Positions 48,141 through 58,179 of a stretch of DNA of 64,000 bases are shown here, one piece after another. The stretch is from positions 93,372,001 to 93,436,000 of the forward strand of contig JBITNC010000001.1 in the NCBI GenBank assembly GCA_050084985.1, written 5' to 3'. How positions within the stretch are numbered: the stretch's first letter is position 1; every line of letters begins with the position of its first letter. The position numbers and the translations under genes were made by a program. The notes beneath the pieces are model-generated. The model saw nothing but the letters and a program-made list of their open reading frames with translations, was not told the DNA's origin and ran no database searches. Source of the stretch: Nageia nagi (lineage: Eukaryota > Pinophyta).

Positions 48141-48549
48141 TGAGTAGGTAGATGTTGCAAATGAGAATGCTATTGATACTTAACATATTTCTTGACATAT
48201 TCCTAACAATCACATTCCATGGTAGGCCAATAGTACCCCATTCTTAGGTACACTTGGAAATGGTCATTTCATTAAAGTTTCTACCACATATGTCATCATG
48301 ACAAGTATGGATAGAAATAAAGTGATCAAGCGTAAGACAACTCCATCATATGACCATTTGTAGATGACATATCCTAAAATGGTGTAAAAAAAATCCTTTT
48401 AATTAAACATCCATTTTTCAATAGCAGATAAGTTAGGAGGTAAGGTATTCCACTTTAGATACTCATGCAATTGTTGGTACCATAAGTCACATGGCTCAAC
48501 AGTGATCTCATTAACTGAAGTTGAAGGAAGACTCTAAGGTAAAGGTACC

Positions 48550-49311
48550 TTAAGGGTAGAATCCTTCAAAGTCATTATCTCCACATGTTAAATATTTCGA
48601 TGGGGATTGGGTGGAATAAGTGACCCTAAGGATGCCATGGTGTTAATAAATCTATTGTATGATCAAGAGGATGCCTCAATTTTGTATGCTTTGAACTATT
48701 TAAGTAACCTCAATGCCATATCTTGATAAAACTTTAAAATCTCATTATGACATTGCTAGATACCCATAATTTGATTTAAAACCAATTGAGAGTCTCCATA
48801 GCTAAGAAGTTTTTCAAATTTTAACTCAATGGTTTCCTTAAGTCCCAAGATCAATACCTCATACTCTACATTATTGTTAGTGCATGGAAAGTTAAGTTTG
48901 AAAGAGTAAGGGATAGGGATCCCCTAGGGGATGAAGAAGACAACTTCATCCCCTCCCCCTTATTCACATCTCGAGCCATCAAAGTACATGGTAATGTAAT
49001 AGTCCTATTGATTGTCAACTACTTCTTCCACCTAATCAACTTTAAACACATCCTCATTAGGTAGGGTGATCTCTAGAGGGGAAGTAGCTTGAATAGGTAC
49101 CTTAGCCAACTAATCTACTATGACTTGACCCTTAACTAACTTCTAGCTAATGAAGATTAAGTCACACTCAAATAGAAACATGATCCACATGGTTATTTGC
49201 ATATTATGATACACTTTGCTCATCATATATTTCAAAGTATCTTCTTTAGAAATCACATAGGTGGTGTGATTTAACATGTAATGTCAAAGTTTCTCAGTTG
49301 CAAAGACTACT
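48550..49311 (-). pseudogene. Element E RNase H domains, cut at 49311
   Basis: The minus strand shows the end of the RT-linked RNase H (LNHTTYVISKEDTLKYMMSK near 49280-49210), a short linker (LEITLPNEDVFKVD), then the extra RNase H. That reads YYITMYFDGSRCE, IPYSFKLNFPCTNNNVEYEV, LILGLK and SYGDSQLVLNQIM (about 48990-48760). The presence of both RNase H domains marks Tat/Ogre affiliation. The coding reading stops exactly at 49311, where element F begins; RT itself must lie beyond F, outside the window. Confidence 0.75.
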
Positions 49312-51473
49312 TGTAGTGATCCTACTTTTAGACCCCTTTCCTCTTGCATGTTCATTAGCATTTTTCAACTATGCATCTTCAACTAACGAGAATAGGTTGC
49401 TCAATTTACTGCAAGTAATAAAATAAAATGATTAGAAAGCACATTTTGTTGAAAATATTTGGTTCTTTTACCTTTAAACTTAAAATAATGTTGATAACAA
49501 ACATTAATACCATGTGGTATTTAGGTTTTATTAAATGGTTTCTATAGTAATGATGTGATTTTATAAGAAAATGAAAAGTTAGTAATATTGTTCTAAATAT
49601 TTGCATAATAAATAATAATAGGAATATTCTAGATTTCTATTATTATTGCCAATATTATTTAATAAATAATTAACTATGTGAATAAGTAGTTGTATTATTT
49701 TAATAATAATGCATAGTATCTATTAATAAATTAATATTAATATATTGGGTATCCAATATATTTTAATTCTTAATATTTGAAAAATAGCAAAATGTACATT
49801 TTTAAAATATAGATTTTTACTATTGAGTTTTAGAAGGAAAATTAATGAAAGTTTTCATATAGAAGTTTTCAAGAGGAAGTTTTGCCTTCACTTTCCACTC
49901 CATAAATACAACTCTTCTGTGTTGGAGAAGGGTTTTTGGTTAGTGACTTTGGAAGGAGTTTTGGATTTGGAAGTAGCAAAAGGATTGAAGCAAGGGTTTT
50001 AAAGGAACAAGCCAAACACAAAAATAACCAAGTTCCTTTGTGCATAATTTGTTAAAATGCAATAGTTCTGATTTTGCATGCATATTTAGAAAAGATGTTA
50101 AATTAAGAAGAGTTATAGTTTTTAAATATTTGAGTAAGAAATTACATTTTAGAGTTTTAAGATATTGATGCAAATCAAATTTAGTTTTTTAAATGTATAA
50201 TGAATTTTGCTATTTAAAATTAAGCATAGAAATTAGATAATTATTATTTAAATAAAATTTAAATAATAATATCTACTCAATAATGTAATTAAAATTAAAA
50301 TTAAATGTTAATGATATAATATTTAAAATGGTAATTGAATTGTTTATATATATAAATATTATCATATAGTACAATAAGAATAAAAAAGATAGTTTTATTC
50401 TTGTTTGGAGAAAGTTAAATAATATAATTTAACTAGAATAGTTTAAGATTCAAAGAGAAGTGAGATATCATTTGATAAAAGAGTTATCATTTTTCTTTGT
50501 TATGTTTCAAGATATGATTTTTAGAATTATATTAATTAATTATTGATATAATTTTTTTATTATTATGAGAGTTAGTCATAATAATAACTTTGTTAATAAT
50601 ATAAATTGTTATATTATTTTTAATTAAACAATATCTTTATTAATATGAATGTATTCATATTAATAGCTTCATAAATATAATTTGTTTGATTAGATTAATT
50701 AAAATATATAGTATTTAATATATAATATAGTTAGGCAATATTTATTAATATGAATGTTAGTCATATTAATAATTTTGTCAAATAAATTGCTTGACTAAAT
50801 TAATTTTAAAATTTATTGATTTTAGATGGTAATTTTTATAATTTGTTCCTTTAAGGAAAACACATAAAAATTACAAATGATTAACAATAATTATATTGTT
50901 GACATGTTAAGGAAGTAATGATATTACTTGAGAAATGATAAAGCATTCTTATTCAAATGGTTTGTTGAACAAGTTGTGTTCATAAGCATTTGAATTTATG
51001 CATACTAGTATTTTAAAAATAAAAATGTTATCTTTGATTCATAAGATAATATGTTAATGATGATGGGTAGTTAATTATTAAATATTATTTGTGAAACTTT
51101 CTTTCATGATATATGTTGTAGGATCTTAGTTGTTAAATTTTTTGACTTTTTTATATGGTAATACATTCTTGTACTAGTAGGTACGAAGAGTGTTATTGTC
51201 AATTATTATGAATACATTGTTATATGAGTAGGTATCAAGAATGTTATTAAATATTGAAACTTCGGAATGAGATATCTTTGTTAACATAGGATGTATGCTA
51301 AGAGAAGATAGATACAAGATTTGTGATCAATGTATTAGATTTATCAGTGTCACTATTGATTAAGGTTAATTTTTTGCATGTAATTGGTCATGTTGTTTAT
51401 GAAGTTGAAGTACAATATGTAGTGTGAACTAGGAGATATCAAAGTCATATGATGAAGAGTTCATGAGTCAGAA

Positions 51474-51474
<1 letters not shown>

Positions 51475-51508
<34 letters not shown>
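51475..51508. repeat. (AT)n microsatellite
   Basis: Uninterrupted AT run of about 34 bp. Confidence 0.9.
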
Positions 51509-51509
<1 letters not shown>

Positions 51510-51741
51510 CATGGATTAAAAAGTAAAGGTAATCCATATAAATGATGATATATATTATTTATTGAGTATTGATTATGATGGTTTCTTTTATAATATCATG
51601 AAAATGAGTATCCTAATCAATAATGAAGACTATATTCACATAGAGTAGTATGTTGAAGGTGCATATTTTAAATCAAAGGTATGTATTTTAGATGTTATAA
51701 ATGGCTTATTGTCTTGAAATCATTGTTAAATGGGTTGGTTT

Positions 51742-51939
51742 AAGAGTGGCTTGTTAAGAAAGGATAAGGAGTATTCATTGGCATAGGGTAGTATGCTAAT
51801 GAAATTAGGTTTGAGTATTAACTAATGAATAGTGAATTAGAGTGGCTTGTTAAGAAAGGATGAGGAGTATCCATTGGCATAGGGTAGTATGCTAATGAAA
51901 TAAGGTTTGACTATTAACTAATGCTTATTGAATTTATGA
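51742..51939. repeat. Two tandem copies of a 99-bp unit
   Basis: GAGTGGCTTGTTAAGAAAGG starts both copies at about 51743 and 51842, and GGCATAGGGTAGTATGCTAA recurs in both. Only a few differences. Confidence 0.85.
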
Positions 51940-52026
51940 ATAGGATTTGGTTATAGAACTTGAATCTAGGAATTAAGATTTATATGATTTTTATTCTACG
52001 CTTAATCTTGTGTATGGAACTTGATT

Positions 52027-52031
52027 GTATT
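52027..52031. repeat. Element D target-site duplication, left copy (GTATT)
   Basis: GTATT directly before the 5' LTR; identical copy at 60930-60934 after the 3' LTR. Confidence 0.92.
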
Positions 52032-52148
52032 TGTTAACACATAAAAATGATTTTATGCTTTTAAATCAATGAATTAATGAAATATGCTTGGCTTAACTAT
52101 ATGTCTTGAATGAATTAAAGTGATAATATCAATGTTTGGCTTGAATAT

Positions 52149-52211
52149 GAATATTGCATGGTTTATCTTGAATATTGCATGGTTTATCTTGAATATTGCA
52201 TGGATTATCTT
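52149..52211 (+). promoter_or_regulatory. Three 21-bp tandem repeats in U3 of element D
   Basis: GAATATTGCATGGTTTATCTT three times, the third with one change (GGATTATCTT), about 90 bp upstream of the TATA box. Position suggests enhancer-type repeats; also present in the 3' LTR. Confidence 0.7.
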
Positions 52212-52297
52212 GTTTATTGGTATGTTTATCTTAAATCTTGTGAATTAACCTTATTTATGTGGATGCACGCCGACCTATGGGCGGTATTACCTATATC

Positions 52298-52307
52298 TAT
52301 ATAAATA
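52298..52307 (+). promoter_or_regulatory. TATA box of element D 5' LTR
   Basis: TATATAAATA followed by AGGGATC; the best TATA match in the LTR, repeated at the same offset in the 3' LTR. Confidence 0.7.
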
Positions 52308-52538
52308 AGGGATCTAATAGTAAGTCCACAACAACAAGGATACACATGATCCCGCGTATGGTCTTGTAAGTGGCTACCCCCTAAGGTATCTCTTGGTACC
52401 GCCTACAAGGCTGTGGTTTGTGTGCTTCCTTGCGCGAGCTCTCCTGACATCTGCGATCAATTCTGATATTATACTGCTATCTGAGATATCTATACTGAAG
52501 AACTGGACCTAACTGAGAGGTCAAAGCTATCAAGATAA

Positions 52539-52614
52539 GGCCGCCGGTGCTCCTTTGTGAACGGAAGAACACCACCGGTGCTCTTATACCACTGAAACGG
52601 ACCGCCCGCGGTCC
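52539..52614. promoter_or_regulatory. Palindrome triplet in element D LTR
   Basis: GGCCGCCGGTGCTCC (52539-52553), GAACACCACCGGTGCTC (52567-52583) and GGACCGCCCGCGGTCC (52599-52614). Centres are about 29 and 31 bp apart. The third is a perfect 7-bp inverted repeat around 2 bp. Three of the roughly five LTR differences that separate the two LTRs fall in or beside the first two. Confidence 0.65.
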
Positions 52615-52887
52615 TCTTTTGGCATCATTGCAGGTCACGACGCTGTTGGAAAGGTAGCTCATCATCAGCACATCGCTAATATCTACATCTTCCGTTGTCA
52701 GGTACGTTCCGTGAGGTAAGTACACAAATCACAGTCCTGGTTGGTACAAGCATACTTCTGAATTGGTTATGTTGTTTATGATTATCTAGAATAAATCGCT
52801 ATCCGTAGCTAGAATACAGATAATATTGAGTTTGTAGATAATTGCTTAGTTATTCATTTGCACTCTCAATTTTTATTTGTAATCATT

Positions 52888-52903
52888 TGGTGAACCCGAC
52901 GTG
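52888..52903 (+). other. Element D primer-binding site
   Basis: TGGTGAACCCGACGTG two bases after the LTR. It begins with TGG as complement of a tRNA CCA end. The core GAACCCGACG looks like the T-arm side of a tRNA-Arg, as reported for Ogre-type elements; the exact tRNA needs a search. Confidence 0.8.
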
Positions 52904-52907
52904 AAAC

Positions 52908-53738
52908 ATGCTTTCTAAATTAAAAATACACCAGGATATAGATGAATGGCTAGATTGTTCTTCATTAGTTCAATCATCACCTAAGAGAAAAAGAAAAATA
53001 TGGAAAGGAATAGAGCCAACTAGAAAAAGTGCTAGGATAAATAAGGAAAGTGTTCCTTGGATTATTAAAGATAAATTTCCGGATGAAGAATCCTATCATG
53101 GTGATTCCAAAGATAATGATAGTTCTGATGGAGAAACCCAAGACAGTATTAGTCAAATATCCGAAAAGAAGTTGTTAACAACATTATACCGACCTAATAG
53201 ATTCAATAGCTGGAATCTTACTGAGGAAAAACTTAGGTTAGTACAACAATTTATGACAGATTTTGGAATGTTCTACAAGTTTGCTATAGATGCTAATACG
53301 GCATATTCTTTTCACTATTTATGGAAATTTAAAACTACAAACAATCCCACACCAATCATCAGAGCATCGTTTATCAAACCAACTATGAATTTTATAGAAG
53401 ATCATGAAGAATTTTATGTGCCATGCTTTAATCAACAAACTTCCACTTCTAGGGATATTAAAAATATGCGTGAATCTATGTTATCTCTAACCTTTGTTGA
53501 AAATGTTAGAAATTGTGAAGCAATAGTGCAGGAAGAAATGAATAATGAATATTCAGATGAAGAAGAAGTGATACATCTTGATGAAGAATTAGATGATGGG
53601 TTAGGGACAGAACTAGAAATGGACTCTATAGCACAAAGATTGTTTGATGCTTATCCTTATTGGTCAGATCGAGAGAAGGAGATTAAAGAAGCAGAGGTAA
53701 GAAGGGTTATCAGCACAGGATCCTATCAAAAAGCGTAA
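52908..53738 (+). CDS. Element D ORF1 (upstream of gag)
   Basis: 276 codons starting at the ATG four bases after the PBS. It opens MLSKLKIHQDIDEWLDCSSL, then has a basic stretch (SPKRKRKIWKG) that could act as a nuclear signal, a middle part with FMTDFGMFYKFAIDANTAYS and an acidic C-terminal part (EYSDEEEVIHLDEELDDGLG). I recognise no domain. Ogre-type elements carry an extra ORF1 between 5' LTR and gag, and the position fits. It ends in TAA at 53736, but the same frame continues without further stops into gag (next ATG at 53775). It may be a separate ORF1 or the N-terminal third of one gag protein split by a stop. Confidence 0.7.
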   Translation: MLSKLKIHQDIDEWLDCSSLVQSSPKRKRKIWKGIEPTRKSARINKESVPWIIKDKFPDEESYHGDSKDNDSSDGETQDSISQISEKKLLTTLYRPNRFNSWNLTEEKLRLVQQFMTDFGMFYKFAIDANTAYSFHYLWKFKTTNNPTPIIRASFIKPTMNFIEDHEEFYVPCFNQQTSTSRDIKNMRESMLSLTFVENVRNCEAIVQEEMNNEYSDEEEVIHLDEELDDGLGTELEMDSIAQRLFDAYPYWSDREKEIKEAEVRRVISTGSYQKA

Positions 53739-53774
53739 TCATGCACAAAAGAGATCATCATAAGAGGATTAGAA

Positions 53775-55061
53775 ATGCAGCTAGTACAAGAATGGAGGGA
53801 ACAAAGTTTAAGATTTGCCCCAGAAGCATCAGATTATGAGAAAGAAGAAGAGACAGGAGGGTGTAGCACCCCAGAAGAGGAGTCGGGTCAGGATGACACA
53901 GAAAAACAAAGGCAAAAAGAAATAACAGAACTAAGAATGGCCCAGCTTCAAGCAATGGCCGAGCAACTCAAAAAGTTAACATTATTACATGATGAAAAGG
54001 CAAATACATATCTAGCAGAAAATCATCCTCTTTGCACAAGAATCAGAAGAAAAAAATGGGAAGAAAAAAATATCAAGTTCAGCAAGTATGATGGTATAAG
54101 TGATCCAAGGATACACATCACAATTTTTGAAGAGGAAGCATGTAGACATCTTCAAGATGAAGATATGTTAGCCAGGATATTTCAGCTCAGTTTAGGGGAA
54201 GAAGCTTTAGAATGGTTTTATGATCTAAAGGACCAAAGCATTACCAGCTATAGACAGTTAAAACAAGAATTCTTGGATCAATATCAGTACAACATAAAGA
54301 AAAAACTTGCTATTATGGATTTGGCTAGGATGAGACAAGGGAAGAGTCAATCATTTGAAGAGTTTGTAGCAGCCTGGAAAAAAGTGGCCACATATATAGT
54401 ACTAAGCGAAAAAGAGTTGAAGCAAATGTTGATAAAGTCATTAAGAGATGAGGTACTGCTCGAATTTTTCAACTATTTAGAACAACCCTTGTCAGAAATG
54501 ATCTTATCTATGATTCAAAAAGAGAGGCACTTGATAAAAATTGGTTTATGGGGGCATAAGAAAGACGAAAAACCAGTATCAGCCAAAGTGATAGCTACAG
54601 TTGTGGCAAATAAAGAGTTGCAAGAATTCATAAAACAAAGGACCTCTAGAGTATATGCCAAAGTTACCGAAGATCATGATAAGTTGTTGCAATCATTTAT
54701 ACAAAGAGATTTGATACAGTTACCACCAATAAATCAAAGAAACACAAGAACTACAGGAGATTTTTGTAGATATCACAAGGGACATGGTCATAAAACGTGT
54801 GAATGTCAAAAATTTAGAGATGTTATTCAGGATTTAGTGGATAAGAAGGCTATATCGTTTCCTAAGTCGGAAGAAAAGAAGAAGGCTCCAGTACACACAG
54901 ATAATGAAAAGTTGGGGATATATAAGAACCCTATGCCACAGCACAATTCTGGAATACTAGTTGCCCAGGGGCACATGACAAAAGGGATCACGATATCAGA
55001 AAGACGGTCAGAGGCTAGCACCAGTGGGAGCTCTAGGCCCTCCGGGGGTATCATTTGGTAG
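53775..55061 (+). CDS. gag: Element D gag
   Basis: 428 codons, the only intact retrotransposon structural gene in the window. An acidic start (about residues 17-45) and a short coiled coil (ELRMAQLQAMAEQLKKL) lead to the capsid domain (PF03732 type) from about residue 100. That domain holds KFSKYDGISDPRIHI, EEALEWFYDLKD, FLDQYQYN and MRQGKSQSFEEFVAAWKKVA. Near residue 330 the nucleocapsid knuckle CRYHKGHGHKTCEC is followed by the helical RDVIQDLVDKKAI. The form is that of Tat/Ogre gag and matches the broken gag of element A. Gag would package the element's RNA. It ends at 55061 with no protease behind it, so maturation would need a helper. Confidence 0.9.
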   Translation: MQLVQEWREQSLRFAPEASDYEKEEETGGCSTPEEESGQDDTEKQRQKEITELRMAQLQAMAEQLKKLTLLHDEKANTYLAENHPLCTRIRRKKWEEKNIKFSKYDGISDPRIHITIFEEEACRHLQDEDMLARIFQLSLGEEALEWFYDLKDQSITSYRQLKQEFLDQYQYNIKKKLAIMDLARMRQGKSQSFEEFVAAWKKVATYIVLSEKELKQMLIKSLRDEVLLEFFNYLEQPLSEMILSMIQKERHLIKIGLWGHKKDEKPVSAKVIATVVANKELQEFIKQRTSRVYAKVTEDHDKLLQSFIQRDLIQLPPINQRNTRTTGDFCRYHKGHGHKTCECQKFRDVIQDLVDKKAISFPKSEEKKKAPVHTDNEKLGIYKNPMPQHNSGILVAQGHMTKGITISERRSEASTSGSSRPSGGIIW

Positions 55062-55449
55062 ATTGAAATATATATATAAAAAAAAAAGAGAGGAACACGC
55101 AGTTGGTTCAGGTCATTAACGGACGTCGTGGTCAGGAGATTGGGAAGATTTATGACATTATAACAGGAGCGCCGGCGTTGTATTTCGTGACAATAGGGCC
55201 ACCGGCGGTCCTCTTTTAGTAGATAAACAGAGAAAAGCAAAAGATTCCATGCACATTTGCAACATGAAAGGTCAAGATTTCAGATCGTATCGTTGGCGTT
55301 CGTTCGCAAAGATCACGGAACATCAAAATTCACGCATCACAAGTACATGAGTAAAGAACAAATCAGGTACCAAAGTATGTGTTTTATATATATCATGCTC
55401 AAAATGTTTTTGTTTACAATGCAAACTGGATGAGATTACATAGAATGAT
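55062..55449. other. Element D spacer between gag and antisense PMD gene
   Basis: No pol remnant is visible. GGAGCGCCGGCGTTG (55166-55180) and GGGCCACCGGCGGTCC (55196-55211) are members of the GC-rich palindrome family, 30 bp apart. The stretch also serves as the 3' side of the PMD gene. Confidence 0.6.
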
Positions 55450-57715
55450 TTAGAGTCTCCTACTAGACCCCCCACCCCCTACACTAGAGCTAGTAGCCCT
55501 GCTAGAGGTGCCACCCCCGCATCGTGCCTTGTATTTCTCTGCGTGGGCCTTCTCCTCGCCGATCTGTCTCTCGGCCTAGCGAAGCTGCTCGTAGAGGACC
55601 TTGATTTCTTTGTTAGCTTCCTATAAGTCCTGATAGATACTGGCATAATCTCCTCCTCCAAACCGTAGACGGCCCTGTAGCTCTCTGATCTCCTCATCCT
55701 TCTGATCGATTTGGCTACGCAGCCTAGCAATCTCAACCTCAGGATCTGTGACATAGCATTAATATATCATGTTAGTTCCTTGCGTATTATGAAAAATAGA
55801 AAGTCAAAGCAAAGTAAAAGAGAAAGTAGTTTACCATCATCATCTTCCTCGTAGGCTTCATCCTCCCAGTCTGATTCTGTCTCATATTCAGGTTCATATT
55901 CGTCCTGGTCCGGATCAGTCTCCTCATTGTCGTCATGCCCTGCATCTAGAGATGTGTCACGAGCGTATGAAGAGCTACTCTCCCCTCCCCATCCTCCCAT
56001 GGTGAAGGGAGTGTCCCACCCAGTCTCTGTGTCTCTTGGGTCCTCATCCTCCCATGCATCGTCTCCCACGTCAGTATCGTGAATGCCTATGTGGTGAGGG
56101 CAGCGTGTCCTCCACCAGTCTAGATAGTCCTCGGTATGATCGGGGCCATCTATGTCTTCATCCACATCATAGTCAGAGTCCTCGCTGGGGGACTCCTATT
56201 CTGGGTCCCAGTCTGGTACTGGCTCATAATCCTCTGGGAGGTGCCTGCTACGGTAGTAGCGCACTACTATCCTGCAGTCATTTGGTATACCCTACTGGAG
56301 GCCAAATTGGCAGAGTACCCGCTCTGGCCTGTATGGCTCCACTAGTGCCCTCCGTGCCTGTAGATAGGTAGGGTGTCTCACCCATATCATCTCCTCTAGG
56401 TCTTCCTCCCACTCTGGTACACCTCCCCGATAAGGATGCCAATAGATCTGCACCTCCTGTAGTAAGTCAAGTTGCACACGCCATCCCTCTAGGTCTATGT
56501 TAGGGAAGTCTGGTACCTCGATCATCGCCCACCGTTTCCAGGTGGGGGCATCATCCGGCTGGTCTAGGGGCAGTATAGTCGATCTAGAAATAGTGATGTG
56601 CTCATAGGCCCACACCTGTAGGATCATAGAGTGAGCCACCTGTCTCCCCTTTCTCTCCACCTCCGCAAAGCCGTGGAGATCATGATAAAGTTGTGCCAGT
56701 ATTGCGAGGCACCATGCATATCGCTGTCTGTGAATAACCATGTCCTGAATAATAGGAATCATACCCACTGGGAAGGTCTCACTACTCTTGTCTGGATAGA
56801 CAATAGCATCTAGAAGGCAGGCAATGAGGAGCCTCATCCGCAAATCACCCCATGCTGGAGGATCCTCTGGCACATGTCTCACTAGTGACACACCTCTCTT
56901 CCTGTGATTCATCTCGTCTGATCCTGTCAGCCATGTAGCCCATACCTCTGCCTATTCCAAGCTCGGAACAGGAATCATGTTCACTAGTTTCCCCCTGATA
57001 GGAAGCCTAGTGATCCTGTAGATATCCTCTAAGGTTACTGTAATCTCACCAGTGGGAAGATGAAAGGTGTTGGAATTCGGATCCCACCTCTCCATCAAAG
57101 CTGTAAGCATGTTGCGGTCATGAAACACATATTCAGCAAATGCAAGGTGGCTGAATGAAATATCCTCTAGAATACTCCGGGCTGCGTCAGTTTGGGGCCA
57201 CTGTTGGGCAGTGGTGAAGGTAGCACTCTTGCCGGATGGTCGCATGAGGTATGCACGGTCCTGCAAGAAAAGAATGACAAAAGACAAGTTAGTGTCAAGG
57301 TATAAAACACGTAATAACAAAAATAGTACTGGTGAGAAGGACCGCCCACGGTCTAGATCAAGTGAGAAGGACGCCCACGGTCCAAACTAGGGCAAAAAGG
57401 ACCGCCAGCGGTCCTATTTTCGTGAATAAAGGGGATGAAATTTGGGGCACAGGTTCGTACGGATGAGCTTAGTGCAGCCATAATACCAGAAATTCGGAAA
57501 AAACAGAGTGAAAAGGGAAAATGTAGGGCTAGGGTTTGCAACAGGAAAACCCTAGGGGCAGTTTAGGAAACCAGTGTATAAGCAGCTAAAAATCGAAAGA
57601 CAAACAAAAGCATAGTAAGGAAAAGGTAGGAAATGCAATGTACCTGATTACCAGCAGGAGAATCAGCTACCAATGTAGCTCTGTGTCTAGCTCGGCGTGT
57701 GATAGGTAGGGCCAT
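55450..57715 (-). pseudogene. Element D antisense PMD (plant mobile domain) gene, three exons, five TAG stops
   Basis: Exon 1 (57715-57644) gives MALPITRRARHRATLVADSP plus AGNQ and ends CAG|GTACAT. Intron 1 (57643-57261) ends TTGCAG. Exon 2 (57260-55835) is one frame of about 475 codons. It holds the PMD hallmark LMERWDPNSNTFHLPTGEIT and VTLEDIYRITRLPIRGK near 57095-56990, YAWCLAILAQLYHDLHGF near 56720, QVWAYEHITIS near 56605, and an acidic tail (DEYEPEYETESDWEDEAYEE). Intron 2 (55834-55746) is GT...AG. Exon 3 (55745-55450) is a coiled coil (EIARLRSQIDQKDEEIRELQ) with a Gly/Ser-rich end and TAA. Total about 597 codons. In-frame TAGs at 56954, 56294, 56198, 55623 and 55578 are all followed by G. 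PMDs occur in MAIN/MAIL-type proteins, MULEs and gypsy elements; function in a retroelement is unknown. Confidence 0.85.
57339..57414. promoter_or_regulatory. Palindrome triplet in PMD intron 1 of element D
   Basis: GGACCGCCCACGGTCT (57339-57354), GGACGCCCACGGTCC (57369-57383) and GGACCGCCAGCGGTCC (57399-57414). Centres are about 30 bp apart. The third is a perfect 7-2-7 dyad, extended by A/T runs on both sides. Confidence 0.7.
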
Positions 57716-58010
57716 AGCGTGTAGTGCAGCAATACAAGAAGAATCCCCAAGTGATAGTGACAAAATCACCCGCTAAACCTCTCTGAATCAGTCTCTCAAG
57801 CTTTAGGATGCTCTCAGCTATGAAAATGACAGGGTGAACAAATGAGGAAGGGTGGGGCCCCTTTTATAGAAAGGTTAGGGCACACACTTCAAGATGAATT
57901 TCGATTTAAGCATTTAGCATGCATGGACAAGCAATTAAGCATCAATCTGGAATCCAGGAGTGATTCGCAGAGACCTGATTTTCATGATTTTTGATGAGTC
58001 CTCAAGAAAA

Positions 58011-58078
58011 GGACCGCCCGCGTTCTTAGAGAAGGCCACCGGTGTTCTAAGTCAGCAAGAAAGGACCACCTGCATTCC
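58011..58078. promoter_or_regulatory. Palindrome triplet upstream of element D PMD gene
   Basis: GGACCGCCCGCGTTCT (58011-58026), GGCCACCGGTGTTC (58034-58047) and GGACCACCTGCATTCC (58063-58078), centres 22 and 30 bp apart. They lie about 300 bp before the PMD ATG in gene orientation and carry C-to-T type changes compared with the perfect form. Confidence 0.6.
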
Positions 58079-58179
58079 TTTATCTAGGAAAATTAGCTTA
58101 TTGAGTATCATGAATGCATCATAGATGTTTTACGAGTGATATATCCAGGAGAATATTGCTTTGAGTTTTTGTGTTTACA

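Larger units (their letters stand above)
52032..52885 (+). repeat. Element D 5' LTR
   Basis: 854 bp. Three perfect or nearly perfect 21-bp repeats (GAATATTGCATGGTTTATCTT) at 52149-52211 lie in U3. The TATA box TATATAAATA is at 52298-52307. Three GC-rich palindromes lie at 52539-52614, downstream of the TATA box, so they are probably transcribed. An 82-codon minus-strand ORF present in both LTRs has no support as a gene. Confidence 0.95.

Noticed and set aside
55576-56954. TAG read as glutamine (altered genetic code) in the PMD gene
   Set aside because: Gag uses CAG/CAA normally, and the TAGs sit at CHG sites in methylation-prone DNA, so mutation explains them.
57339-58078. Regularly spaced palindromes as a CRISPR-like array
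   Set aside because: Units are variable, groups have two to four members, there are no unique spacers of constant length and no cas genes, and the DNA is a plant retroelement.
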